64,000 nucleotides of DNA from Anastatus disparis (lineage: Eukaryota; Arthropoda; Insecta; Hymenoptera; Eupelmidae): assembly GCA_017163975.1 (NCBI GenBank), contig JAFFSR010000245.1, positions 1,999,001-2,063,000 on the forward strand. The letters are read 5' to 3'. The notes beneath the pieces are model-generated. The model was not told the DNA's origin. It ran no database searches and worked only from the letters and a program-made list of their open reading frames with translations. Positions 1 to 9,839 of the stretch are shown here, piece by piece. Within the stretch, counting starts at the first letter, position 1. Each line of letters starts with the position of its first letter. The position numbers and the translations under genes are program-made.

Positions 1-1300
1 CTCAAACGGTTTACAATTTGTTTCTGAAAGCCCAAGGATGCATGGAAGAAAAAGGTAATAGTTCTGCCGCGTTAATCCAAAAGGATAAAGCTCTTGACTT
101 TTGATCAAAGAATCTTAGCGTAACTCTGCACGTGTGCTTTCAATGCCGGCTCAGTCAAGAATTACTCGTACGTGCGCTCTCAATGACGGCTTATGCTAGA
201 ATCTCCTCTTTGAAGAAGAAGGAAGTTCGTCTTCGCTACTTCTTGCTATTTATCCTTGTTACACTTAGCTGCTCCTCATCTACTTTCCTTGTTTCGCATC
301 GCGTCTTAGTTTTTACTTTGATTTATTCAGTTACGGGTCGCTATCGATTACTTATTCTATTCTTGGTCGTGGATCTTCTATCTTTATCACTCTAGTATTT
401 TCCACACTGTACTTGAAGTTCCTATGTTGATTATCGAAGAGTTCTATTCATAGCTATTTCTCATTGGTTGATCTTATCTATGTGTGTACAAATACAAATG
501 AACATGGTGCGTCACTTAAATCTTTTAATTGTATGCGCCTATATTCTTTTTATTCTCCTTATTTCTTCATAGCCTAAGTGTTATAGTACGCCTTTATGTG
601 TTTTACATACGTATTTCACTATATGCCGCTCCCCTTCTTCGCGACTGTGCATATATGCTATACGTGCTCTTACTTCTTGCGTGTATAGCTTCAAGTCATC
701 TGTTTCTTTCATCTCTCTCACTCTCGTGGCGCTTCCATATTAACTTTTGCTTTGTCGCATCGTTTCCAACTTCGTGTCGCCGCTTCGTTGTAACTCCTCG
801 TGATTCATTTATGTTATAGAAGTTGTGAAGGTGTTGATTAGTGTGTGTGAACATCTTTAGTATCGTGCGCATCTTTCGGCTGGTCGTGGTGTAGTGTGCG
901 CCATGAGTGTATATTTATCTAGAGCTACTGTACCGCCCTAACCTAGTACCTGGTTGACGTTTTCTTCTTGTTATTAATTTAAATTTGTACTCTTGGAAGA
1001 TGTTTCTTCTAATTGTTAACCTGAGTCTCTGGTGCATCTGGTAGGTGTGTGTATGTGTCTTTGCGTGTATGCGTCGCGTCCGAAAATCTTCTTCACTTGC
1101 TGTTCACATGATCATAATCTTCCTTCTCTTTCTCTCTTGTGTGCATCACTACAGCTGATCCTTCTTGCTGTACTTCTTGCTTTCCTTTTAATCAATTATT
1201 TTTTTTTTCAACTACTAATTACTTTATTCTTATTTTTGGTTTTTCCCTATAGTTTTCTCAATTCTCCTTTACATTTATTAATTTATTACGCTTAAAGAAA
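1..1300. other. No gene recognised; pyrimidine-rich stretch
   Basis: The plus strand is strongly T/C-rich. The open frames that occur are short, dominated by Leu/Ser/Phe, and show no domain or conserved motif. I see no terminal repeat, splice-framed exon or repeat shared with the rest of the window. It could be intron or an unrecognised repeat. Confidence 0.5.
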
Positions 1301-1384
1301 AATCATTTTAAAGAACTTTAAAAATAGAACATACGATTTCAAATTTAAAAACAAGCACGGTTGCTTGTTTTAATTCATATTTGT

Positions 1385-2060
1385 ACTTACAAGGAGAGTA
1401 CCCGACCTTCGGGAAACGGATTTGGCTAAAACTGCAGGATATGATTTTTTGATGAAAAAAAATGAACCCGTGTTTTTTCTTTTCTTTAAATAGGCCCCAT
1501 AAACGGAGATATAGACATTTTTTTGAAAATATAATGAAAAGGAGCTTTTATAAGATCTTGAATAACCAAACAACTAAAACTCTTACAAAAAATGTATAAA
1601 AAATAAAATAAAGTACAGATTAAATGCTTTAATTTAAGCTTTGTTGCATTAAAAAAACTTGTATGGTTCAAAAGTTGTGCCTAATTGAAAATTACTACAT
1701 ATTTATTAATATTTTTAGCGTGTATCAATTTTTTACGCTATTTCATTAGCATATTTTAATCGCCTGTAACTTTTTAACCACACAAGTTTCTTTAATGCAA
1801 CAAAGCTTAAATTAAAGCATTTAATCTATACTTTATTTTATTTTCCATACATTTTTTTGTAAGAGTCTTAGTTGTTTGGTTATTCAAGATCTTATAAATG
1901 CTCCTTTTTATTGTATTTTCGAAAAAATGCCTATATCTCCGTCTATGGGGCCTATTCAAAGAAAAGAAAAAACACAGGTTCATTTTTTTTCATCAAAAAA
2001 TCATATCCCGCAGTTTCAACCAAATCCGTTTGCCGAAGGTCGGGCACTTTCCTTGTTAGT
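1385..2060. repeat. Foldback element FB1, copy 1 (complete)
   Basis: Two arms of roughly 300 bp are inverted copies: 1389 onward starts ACAAGGAGAG and the right end reads CTTTCCTTGT at 2047-2056. The arms share poly-A/T-rich tracts and the string ATGATTTTTTGATGAAAAAA. Short open frames on both strands are consequences of the palindrome and encode nothing recognisable. No clear target duplication is visible at this copy. Related copies lie at 25163-25546 (truncated) and 55499-59891 (interrupted by a transposon). This uninterrupted copy is the empty-site reference for the latter: here the central junction reads GCTTAAATTAAAGC. Confidence 0.85.
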
Positions 2061-2154
2061 GAATAATGTATTTAAATTTGATTACTTGATGTATTTTGTA
2101 TATCACAAAATATCTTACTTTCGAAAACTTCTATAACTTCGTTTAGTGGATCAA

Positions 2155-2834
2155 CTCTTTTTTCCAATGCGATAAAGAAAGCGGCACTAAAATGCGTGTA
2201 TAAATAAATCATCATGACAATCGAGACAAGGGGACCTAACCCAACCAGTGAAAAAACGCATTTTAGTGCTGCCTTTCTTGTCGCATCAAAAAAAAGATTG
2301 ATTCGTCAAACAAAGGCATGGGAATTTTTGAAATCAAAATATCTTTAATTACAAATGATTTTTTGCTGGTTAGGTTTGGTTCCGTACTCCAGATTGACAT
2401 GATTTTCTTTTATAAATATACTCTAGTGCTGCCTTCTCTATCGCATAAAAAAAAATGGTCAATTAATCAAACAAAGGCATGGGGAATTTTAAAAGTAAGA
2501 TATCTTTAATTAGGTGGCATTTTTTGCCGGTTAAGTTAGGTTTCCTAGTCTTAATGGACATGATGATTATTATATACACGCATTTTAGTGCTGCCTCCCT
2601 TATTGCTTCGAGAAAAATGGTTTATCTATCAGACAAAGTCATGGAAATTTTTAAAGTAAGGTATCTTTAATTAGATGTGATTTTTCGCCGGTTAGGTTTG
2701 GTTGTCGAGTCTTGATTAACATAATGATTTTTGCATACACGCATTTTAGTGCCTCTTTCTTTATGGCATATGTAAAAAAAGGTGAATCCATCGAACCAAG
2801 GCATGGGAATTTTTTTAAAGTAAGATATCTTTAA
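2155..2834 (+). repeat. ~162-bp satellite array, left part
   Basis: Monomers of about 161-162 bp recur with landmarks CATGGGAATTTTT, AAGATATCTTTAATTAGATG, GCCGGTTAGGTTAGG and ACGCATTTTAGTGC. The CATGG landmark falls near 2318, 2479, 2640 and 2801. The first unit (about 2155-2250) is in reverse orientation to the rest, so the array starts with an inversion. The array is cut at 2834 by a piggyBac element and resumes at 6068. Confidence 0.9.
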
Positions 2835-5800
2835 CACCTTCAGGGGCACATTCAAACTGTAAGTCCTATCCAACTGCTCTTATCATATTCTTATGTTTTT
2901 GGGGTCGCTGATTACAAATCTGAACTCAAAATTGAAAAATTCAAAATGGCGGTGGCAATATGGCTAACTTCAAGAAAAAAAATTAAAAAATTTTTAAATA
3001 AAAAAAAATTTATTATATTCTACATTAAATTTCAAACAAAAAAGCTAACTTGTAATTTTTTTAAAAAACGCATACTTTTTAAGAAAAAAAATATTAAAAC
3101 TTTTCAGTACAAATTCAATAAAAAATGTAAAAATTCTCCCTCTCTGCGATACCCAGAACTAACGACGAGGACGTAGGGAGAATCTAGTTCCGTTTATTTT
3201 TTTCGTTTTTTTTGTTTTATTTTCTTTTTTGTGTTTTTTTTCTTTTTTTGTTTAAAAAAAAATTTTTGTTTTGTCTTTTTTTTTTGTTTTTTTTTTGGGG
3301 GGGGGGTTTTCAATTTTTATTCAGTAAATAAAATTGGATAATCTTTGTATTTACAATTTTTTATGAAAATTCTCAAAACAATTGTCATCGGAAATACATA
3401 ATGGTACGTTACACGTTTTGCAATAAAATCGTATTCTTTTTTCATGACTCTTTGTAGAACAATGTACACATCTTCGGAAAGAAGTATTAAAACCAGGAAA
3501 ATGAGGTGATACAGATGTTCTAAGCGTTTCTGTAGGTTACAGTTGAACAGATTTAAGGAACCTTTTAGTGACAGCAGGAGAAGAATTTGATCATCCACGT
3601 TTCGAACGTTCAGGCACTTCAACTAACTGATCGGTAATTCGCAATCGATAATCTTTGAGTGATAATTTGTTATTTTGAAAATGTAAACGGTATAGTATGA
3701 AAGAGTTTACCATAGTCACATTCATGAAGTGCCAAAAAATTTGATGCCACCATTTCGTGTTTTTCCTGCTAAGTTCGTAGGTTGATTTCAACTGATCAGC
3801 TTTATCTATGTATCCCATATGTTTATTGTAGTCTTTCACCATTTCGGGGCAAATGACTTCTAAAACAGATACATCTGATTGTCGACGATTAACACTCGTT
3901 AAAATTGAAGAATCATAGAAATTAAATAAAAATTGGACTGGTTTTTTATCCATCCATTTTATCCGCCGTACGCCCTCATTAGATGTGCGAAATTCACTAT
4001 CACCGGCATTCATATCTTTGTCATTCATCTGAAATTTTGGCAGACCAGATCTATCTTTTCTTATGGTTGTGCGAAAATATTTTCATTCAATAAAGAGACC
4101 ATTAAATTTACACTTGAGAAATAATTATCAAAGTACACGTGGTAATTTTTACCGATCGAATCTCTTGTTAGGTCTTTTATGACTCCTCCACCAAGGTTTT
4201 TTTCAGGCTTGTTTCCAATATTTCCAGTGTACATTTGAAATTGACACACGTATCCATTTTCATCAACTCTAACCCAGAATTTATAGCCTCTTTTTATAGG
4301 TTTCATTGGCATGTATTGTTTCATGCTGCTACTGCCTAAAAACTTAATCATGCTTTTATCTATGGCTTGATGCTTAGTTGGATCGTAATAATACTTGTAA
4401 GAGTTTAAAAGATTATCAAGATAAGGTTTAATTTTGTACAGTTTGTCATGATTTGGTTGGCCTTTTTTAGGTTCAGTGGAATTGTTATTCAAATGAACAT
4501 GTTACAGCAAAAACGAAAATCTTTTCACTGCCATGATAAAACTAACATAATTATCATGAATTTTTGAATTTGTTGATCAATAATCATGGTAAGATGAAAG
4601 TTTTTCCAAACCCATAAGTATGTTCATTTCTATAAAATTTTTAATTTCTTGACTCGTTACGTTTTTATCAACTGAAATTTTTGTTTGACTTATGTAAAGG
4701 TTTGTTTGTTTTACAATAAGATCAACATTTTCAGAAAATAAACATAAAAAGAAATCGCCAGGTGTTTTGATATTTTCTGGAATATTTTTAGATCCGATAT
4801 GTTCAATAAATGGCAATTCAGCACTTTCTTCACTTTTATGGCTCCAAAGTTCAGCATTTAAATTTTCGTTCTCATGCGATTTTCATTTTTACGAGAGTTG
4901 ACAGTATGATGAGTAGATATGAGTTTTTCTACATGTTTATTAGTGACATATTCATCATCACTTGGCTCTTGCCCATCAACCGATTCATTGTCTGATGGCA
5001 TCGGTACGAAATTATCAAATTCATCTTCCTAATCTTCCATTTTTCTATTTAAAAAGTAGTTGTTGGTGCACTTGGTATTTGTTTCAAACAATAAACGCGA
5101 CTAAAATTTCCTCTTATTTTTTTTTAAATTAAGATTATCGATATACGTAGCGAAGCAACAAGTATTATAAAAAATTTATGAAATTCAAATTTATTTTCTC
5201 ACTGTCGTACGATTAGAACAAATTTTTTTGTAAACATGCATTTACATATGTTTTATTGAGGTTTTTTTGAGCATTTTTTATAGAACAATAAATAAGTAAA
5301 AGTACCGATCTATTCAATCATAAATAAAATTACATATAATGATCAAATTCACATTCAAAAGTAAATTCACTATTTTAAAATTAATATATATAATTTGTGA
5401 TGGTTATTATTTGCTGTTTTCTTCCACCATTTTGGAAAATTTATTTTTGCAATTTTTTTACGACCAGTTTCTCAAACTTATTATTATGTCAAAAATTATA
5501 TATAATCAACACGTCAAATTAGTGAATATATCAATATTTACTCCAAAAATAGGATATTTAGATCCGCCATTTTAAATTCGCCATTTTCTATTATGCCAAG
5601 TTTTTATTTTTATAATTAAAAATTCAAATACTATTATTACAAATGTAATTATATTGAAATAATTCAGTATTAAAAAAGAATAAAGGAGTTTTTTGTGTGA
5701 TGTCGACCTTTCTGCACTATATTTTGTTAAATAAAAAATAATGACAATAATTTTTTTTTAATTTTTACTAAGGGAAGCTTTTTATATTATCTCTAGAATG

Positions 5801-6067
5801 TAATAGCATAATTTTGAAGTTGATTTACATCCAAAGTACTTCAGAAACGAATTTATTGTAAAAAAAGAGAAATTTTCGCCATTGTTTATTTAATAACAAT
5901 TAGAAAATGCATAATTGTTGCAAAAACAATATTCTAATGTGTAAATACATCATTTATGAGTTGAAGTAAACTAACTTTGTATTTATAACATGTTGATAAC
6001 CAGAGTTATAATGAAAAAACCAAAAAAATCGAGGTGGAAAGTATACTTCCCACCGACCTTGAAAGGA
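2835..6067 (-). mobile_element. piggyBac-type DNA transposon, 3.2 kb, inserted in satellite
   Basis: The element is flanked by TTAA at 2831-2834 and 6068-6071. Its ends are CACCTTCAGGGG and, reversed, TCCTTTCAAGGT, an imperfect ~12-bp terminal inverted repeat. Just inside the right end is a palindrome, GGTGGAAAGTATACTTCCCACC in two overlapping halves. Removing the element plus one TTAA restores ...ATATCTTTAATTAGATG..., exactly the satellite monomer seen at 2660-2690, so the boundaries are firm. A broken transposase gene lies inside on the minus strand; the rest is AT-rich with homopolymer runs (T/G tracts at 3190-3310). Confidence 0.9.
3351..5040 (-). pseudogene. piggyBac transposase pseudogene
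   Basis: Read on the minus strand, the frame starts at ATG 5040-5038 with an acidic N-terminus, meets a stop at codon 4 and then several more stops and frameshifts. Recognisable blocks follow in order: a region around 4816-4577 (PGDFFLCLFSENVDLIV); the DDE_Tnp_1_7 core around 4492-4061 (AIDKSMIKFLGSS, MPMKPIKRGYKFWVR, DNYFSS); and 4028-3591 with the late core (HMGYIDKADQLKSTYELSR, KWWHQIFWHFMNVTMVNS). The C-terminal cysteine-rich region typical of piggyBac (C-x2-C, C-x2-C, then C) can be read in another frame, ending at a stop at 3353-3351. The family cuts and pastes DNA at TTAA, which fits the flanking duplication. This copy cannot encode active protein. Confidence 0.92.
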
Positions 6068-7020
6068 TTAATTAGATGTGATTTTTCGCCGGTTAGGTTA
6101 GGTTCCCTAGTGTCGATTGATATAAAGATTTTCTGTTATACGCATTTTACAGCTACCTTTCTTATTGCATCGAGAAAAAAAGGTTAATTTATCAAACTAA
6201 GGCTTAGGAACTTTTTAGAGTAAGATATCTTTAATTAGATGGCACTTTCCCTTGGTTAGGCTAGGTTCCATTTTATTATACACACATTTTAGTGCCACCT
6301 TTCTTATCACATTGAGGAAAAAAGGTTAATCCGGTAAACAAAAGCATAGAAATTTTCGAAAGTGAGATATCTTTAATTAGATAACATTTTTTGCCGGTTA
6401 GGTTAGGTTCTCTGGTTTCGTCGGACATGACAATTATTATATACACGCATTTCAGTGCTACCTTTTTTATCGGATCGGAAAAAAAGGTCAATCAATCAAA
6501 CAAAGTTATGGGAATTCTTGAAAATAAGATATTTTTAATTAGATGGCATTTTTTGCCGGTCAGGTTGGGTTCGCTAGTCTTGATTGACATGACAATTATT
6601 ATGTACACGCATTTCAGTGCTACCTTTTTTATCGCATCGGAAAAAAAGGTCAATCAATCAAACAAAGTTATGGGAATTTTCGAAAATAAGATATCTTTAA
6701 TTAGATGGCATTTTTCGACGGTTAGGTTAGGTTCCCTAGTCTCCATTGACATAATAATTTATTTATACACGCGTTCTAGTACCGCCTTTCTTATCGCATC
6801 AAGAGAAAACGTTCAATCCGTCAAACAAAGACATGGAAATTTTTTTAAGTAAAATATTATTAATTGGATGGCATTTTTCGACGGTTAGGTTAGATTCCTT
6901 AGTCTTCATTGACATGATAATTTATTTATACGCGCATTTTAGTGCCGCCTTTCTTATCGAATCGAGCGGAAAAGTTCAATTCGTCAAACAAAAGCATGGG
7001 AATTTTTTGAAGTAAAATAT
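6068..7020 (+). repeat. ~162-bp satellite array, right part
   Basis: Continuation of the array left of the piggyBac insertion, same orientation. The landmark (C/G)GGTTAGGTTAGG occurs near 6088, 6253, 6391, 6555, 6717 and 6879; one unit (6253-6391) is about 24 bp short. A continuous open frame at 6391-6852 arises because adjacent monomers happen to lack stops; I do not regard it as a gene. Each monomer holds two tandem TTAGG-like pentamers, the insect telomere repeat sequence. Confidence 0.88.
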
Positions 7021-7203
7021 CTTTGCAAAAAATTTAATTTCAATAATAGATATTTTGATTTCCTTTACATAATGTATATAAATATAATATTTAACATAAA
7101 TCTAATTTTATGCGTGATTATATTATTAAAAAAATATAAAAAATGCGAATAAAAAAAATCATGGAAAATATTGAAATACTAAAAACAGTTGAAAAAAAAA
7201 GTG

Positions 7204-7281
7204 TCCTGGCCAAGAGTTGAACTCGTCTAGTCAAAATAAAAAGCGCGCACGTTATGCACTAGACCAATCATGTTTCGAGAA
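7204..7281 (-). other. tRNA-like relic or tRNA-derived SINE head
   Basis: On the minus strand an A-box-like TGGTCTAGTGC is followed, 42 bases from box start to box start, by a B-box-like GAGTTCAACTC, close to the normal tRNA spacing. Four of five T-stem pairs can form. The acceptor stem does not pair and the anticodon arm is poor, so it is not a functional tRNA. It may be a pseudogene or a SINE head. Confidence 0.35.
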
Positions 7282-7539
7282 ATAATCCCCCTAGTTGTTT
7301 GAAATAATTATATATTAAGTTTAAAATTATTAAATTTATCTGTCAAAATGGTTATCGTTTATATAATCAAATTTATATTTATTAATTAAAAAAAAAATTG
7401 TTTTGAACAGCGAAAAATATCTTAATATATGACGAACCCTTCACTGAGCTAATGGACGAACGCTTCTACGGCATACGGTGCAGGCAAACGTAGGATATTA
7501 TACCACAGTTAGGTAACATAATAAATACAAACATTTTTT

Positions 7540-8210
7540 TCACAAATTCAAAATGTTCTAAAATTAAAACTGCGTTAAGAAAATCAGTTTTTAAAAGTTC
7601 TTTTTATTTATGCAATCGAAAATAATTTTCATGAATATTTTTAAACAAATTCATCGAGTAGTTTACATAAAATATCAAAAAAACAAAAAATCGAAAATTA
7701 AAAAAAAATTTTTAAATGGCTATTTCATTTAAACTTCTTAAAGTAGACCAGTTTTCAATAGCTTTCGCAAAAGTGAATAAAAAAAAAATAAATTGTATGG
7801 AAAATTTGAAGCAAATCCATCGATTACTTTTCGAGATCTAATTTACTAAATCAATACAAAAATTTTTTTCAAAAATTTCAAAATGTTCTAAAATTAAAAT
7901 TACGCTAAAGAAATCAATTTTCAAAAGTTTATTTCATTTTGAGAATAGAAAATTATTTCCATGCAAATTTTTAAGAAGATTCATCGGATAATGTACAAAA
8001 AATACCGAAAAAATGAAAAATTGAAATTTTTTTTTTCTTATAAATGACTGAAATTAGAACTACGCTAAGAAAACTAATTCTCAATAACTTTTCCTCAAGT
8101 TGAACAAAAAAATAAATTCCATGCACAATTTGAAGCAAATCCATCGAATAGTCTTCAAGATCCAGTTCGCCTACTGAACACACACACACACACACCCACA
8201 CGCGCACGCA
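7540..8210 (+). repeat. ~330-bp tandem repeat (two units, ~165-bp substructure)
   Basis: The string AAATGTTCTAAAATTAAAA recurs at 7551 and 7881, and neighbouring landmarks (CATCGAxxAxTTTTCGAGATC, AAATTATTTCCATGCAAATTT) recur with the same offset. A weaker half-period copy is seen at about 8045. An inverted, diverged copy lies at about 61180-62000. A (CA)n run closes the block at 8178-8212. Confidence 0.7.
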
Positions 8211-8479
8211 CACATTTTCTAAAAATCTCTAAAACTCCATGAAACCAAATATGTACAAATTAATAAAAAAGTAGAGAATAATTTTTTTGCCGTTACATTG
8301 TCTCTGTGAAAAAGCAAAAATCAGAAGTTTCTGCTATAGTCCTAAATAAATTTTGCTCAGCAAACTCAAGAAACAAGTTTTCATATATAATAAAGTTTAA
8401 TACATAATAAAGATACATAATAATCGTTAATCAATTTCGAATCAAAATTATTAAAATTTACGTTAGTAGGCTGGCTATG

Positions 8480-8760
8480 GGGATTCTCGACCCCCCCCCC
8501 ACCACTCCCTCGACTTACCTGTGCGACTAGCGGACAGGTGCAAATCGTGACTCAGCACTCATGACGTCACAGCCCACGCACAGGCACCCATCACCCTATC
8601 ACCCACCACCCGGTGACGTCACCACCCACAGCCACCCACCACCCGTGTCAAAAGCAAATGCGAGCGCAATAGCTGACGTCCCGATCTCCGATCCTAGAGT
8701 TAAAGCTGAGAGAGAGAGAGAGAGAGAAAGGTTGAGTCACGGAAGCTTCTCAAACCGCGA
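8480..8760. promoter_or_regulatory. GC-rich island with TGACGTCA-type sites
   Basis: This is the most GC-rich stretch in the first 10 kb. It holds TGACGTCA near 8562 and again near 8612, and a third TGACGTC near 8672, which match the CRE/ATF consensus, plus CCCACC-rich repeats and (GA)n at 8709-8728. No gene is seen next to it. It could be a promoter, a solo LTR or simply low-complexity sequence. Confidence 0.3.
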
Positions 8761-8985
8761 AGACATCGGGGAATCTCTGATCGGAAATAAAGAATCAGGT
8801 CGCATTAATAATTGATAAATAAATAAATAAATAAATAACTTAGCTATGAGTGACCTTAGTAAGATAACTGCGTATTTCTTATGCGCAGCGGGGAATTCCA
8901 GATCGGAAATAAAGGATCAGGTTGCATTAATAATTTATAAATAAATTAGTCATGAGAGACCTTGGTAAAATAACTGCGCAATTTC
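8761..8985 (+). repeat. Imperfect ~115-bp tandem duplication
   Basis: Two units share GATCGGAAATAAAG(A/G)ATCAGGT, GCATTAATAATT(G/T)ATAAATAAA, GACCTT(A/G)GTAA and AATAACTGCG. The first unit has an expanded (AAAT)n run. Confidence 0.8.
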
Positions 8986-9039
8986 TTTATCATAAAAGAG
9001 CTTTCTAGAAGTTTTATTTTCAACGTACAATAATTTAAG

Positions 9040-9041
<2 letters not shown>

Positions 9042-9087
<46 letters not shown>
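9042..9087. repeat. (AT)n microsatellite
   Basis: Uninterrupted TA dinucleotides. It lies immediately left of a 170-bp palindrome that has a second, longer (TA)n run on its other side. Confidence 0.97.
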
Positions 9088-9089
<2 letters not shown>

Positions 9090-9092
9090 CAA

Positions 9093-9261
9093 TGAGCTGA
9101 TCCCGAAAAAAATAATATAAATTTTTTTTTTAATTCTACCAATATATCGCCAATATATTCGCAATGTGTTGGTAAAATTTTCTCCAATATCGCCAATATA
9201 TTGGCAATACATTGGTAAAATTAAAAAAAAATTCTTATCATTTTTTTCGGAGTCAGCTTAT
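9093..9261. repeat. Palindromic MITE-like element
   Basis: The left arm (AGCTGATCCCGAAAAAAAT...) and the right arm (reversed: AGCTGACTCCGAAAAAAAT...) pair over about 70 bp. The centre holds CCAATATATCGCCAATATA-like repeats. No coding potential. Confidence 0.7.
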
Positions 9262-9312
9262 TGCGCTGGATCCAATGATATAAATATGTATCAATGTTAT
9301 CCAATCACCCTG

Positions 9313-9314
<2 letters not shown>

Positions 9315-9390
<76 letters not shown>
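9315..9390. repeat. (TA)n microsatellite
   Basis: About 38 TA repeats. The Tyr/Ile-rich open frames here are microsatellite artefacts. Confidence 0.97.
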
Positions 9391-9394
<4 letters not shown>

Positions 9395-9521
9395 AAAATT
9401 AGGAAGAAAAAATTCCAAAATAACGGAAATTTCAAACTTTTATTACGTATATTGGTAGATCACCCATCAAACTCATTTCATTCACGTCTTTCAAAATTTC
9501 GTCTGTTTTTCGCTAGGACCA

Positions 9522-9588
9522 ATAGTTTTCGAGATATTTTAAAATCAAAATTTTCAAACTTCAAAACTCGATATCTCGAAAACTATTG
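9522..9588. repeat. Hairpin CAATAGTTTTCGAGATA
   Basis: CAATAGTTTTCGAGATA and its exact reverse complement are separated by about 33 AT-rich bases. The core TTTTCGAGAT also marks the ~330-bp repeat. Confidence 0.75.
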
Positions 9589-9839
9589 CTTCCGAAAAGG
9601 TGCAATTTTCATGAATACTTATTCTTTAGCCTTCTTTATTTATTATTACATTTTATTTTATAACGTGATTCTAAGAAATATTGTGCAACATTTCGTAAAA
9701 ACTTTAACCTTTCTAGAAATTACGTATTAAGAAGTAATTCCAAAAAATATTGAGTATATTAAGCCTATACAAGTCAATATAGAAAAATTCTAACAAAAAG
9801 ATTCAGGCTGAACATTACGTTAAATAATTAATATGTGTC

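Noticed and set aside
132..1295. Several open frames of 60-96 residues on the plus strand
   Set aside because: All are Leu/Phe/Ser/Tyr-rich translations of T/C-rich DNA with no motif, splice context or repeat support.
6388..6403. True telomere tract
   Set aside because: Only two TTAGG units per monomer, embedded in a longer satellite; no extended (TTAGG)n.
6391..6852. 153-residue open frame
   Set aside because: It is the read-through of three ~162-bp satellite monomers; the product is just the repeat translated.
8561..8815. 84-residue Pro/His-rich open frame in the GC-rich island
   Set aside because: Low-complexity, ends in a (GA)n translation, no homologous motif or splice signals.
9166..9435. 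Open frames in the AT microsatellites
   Set aside because: Tyr-Ile repeats come from (TA)n.
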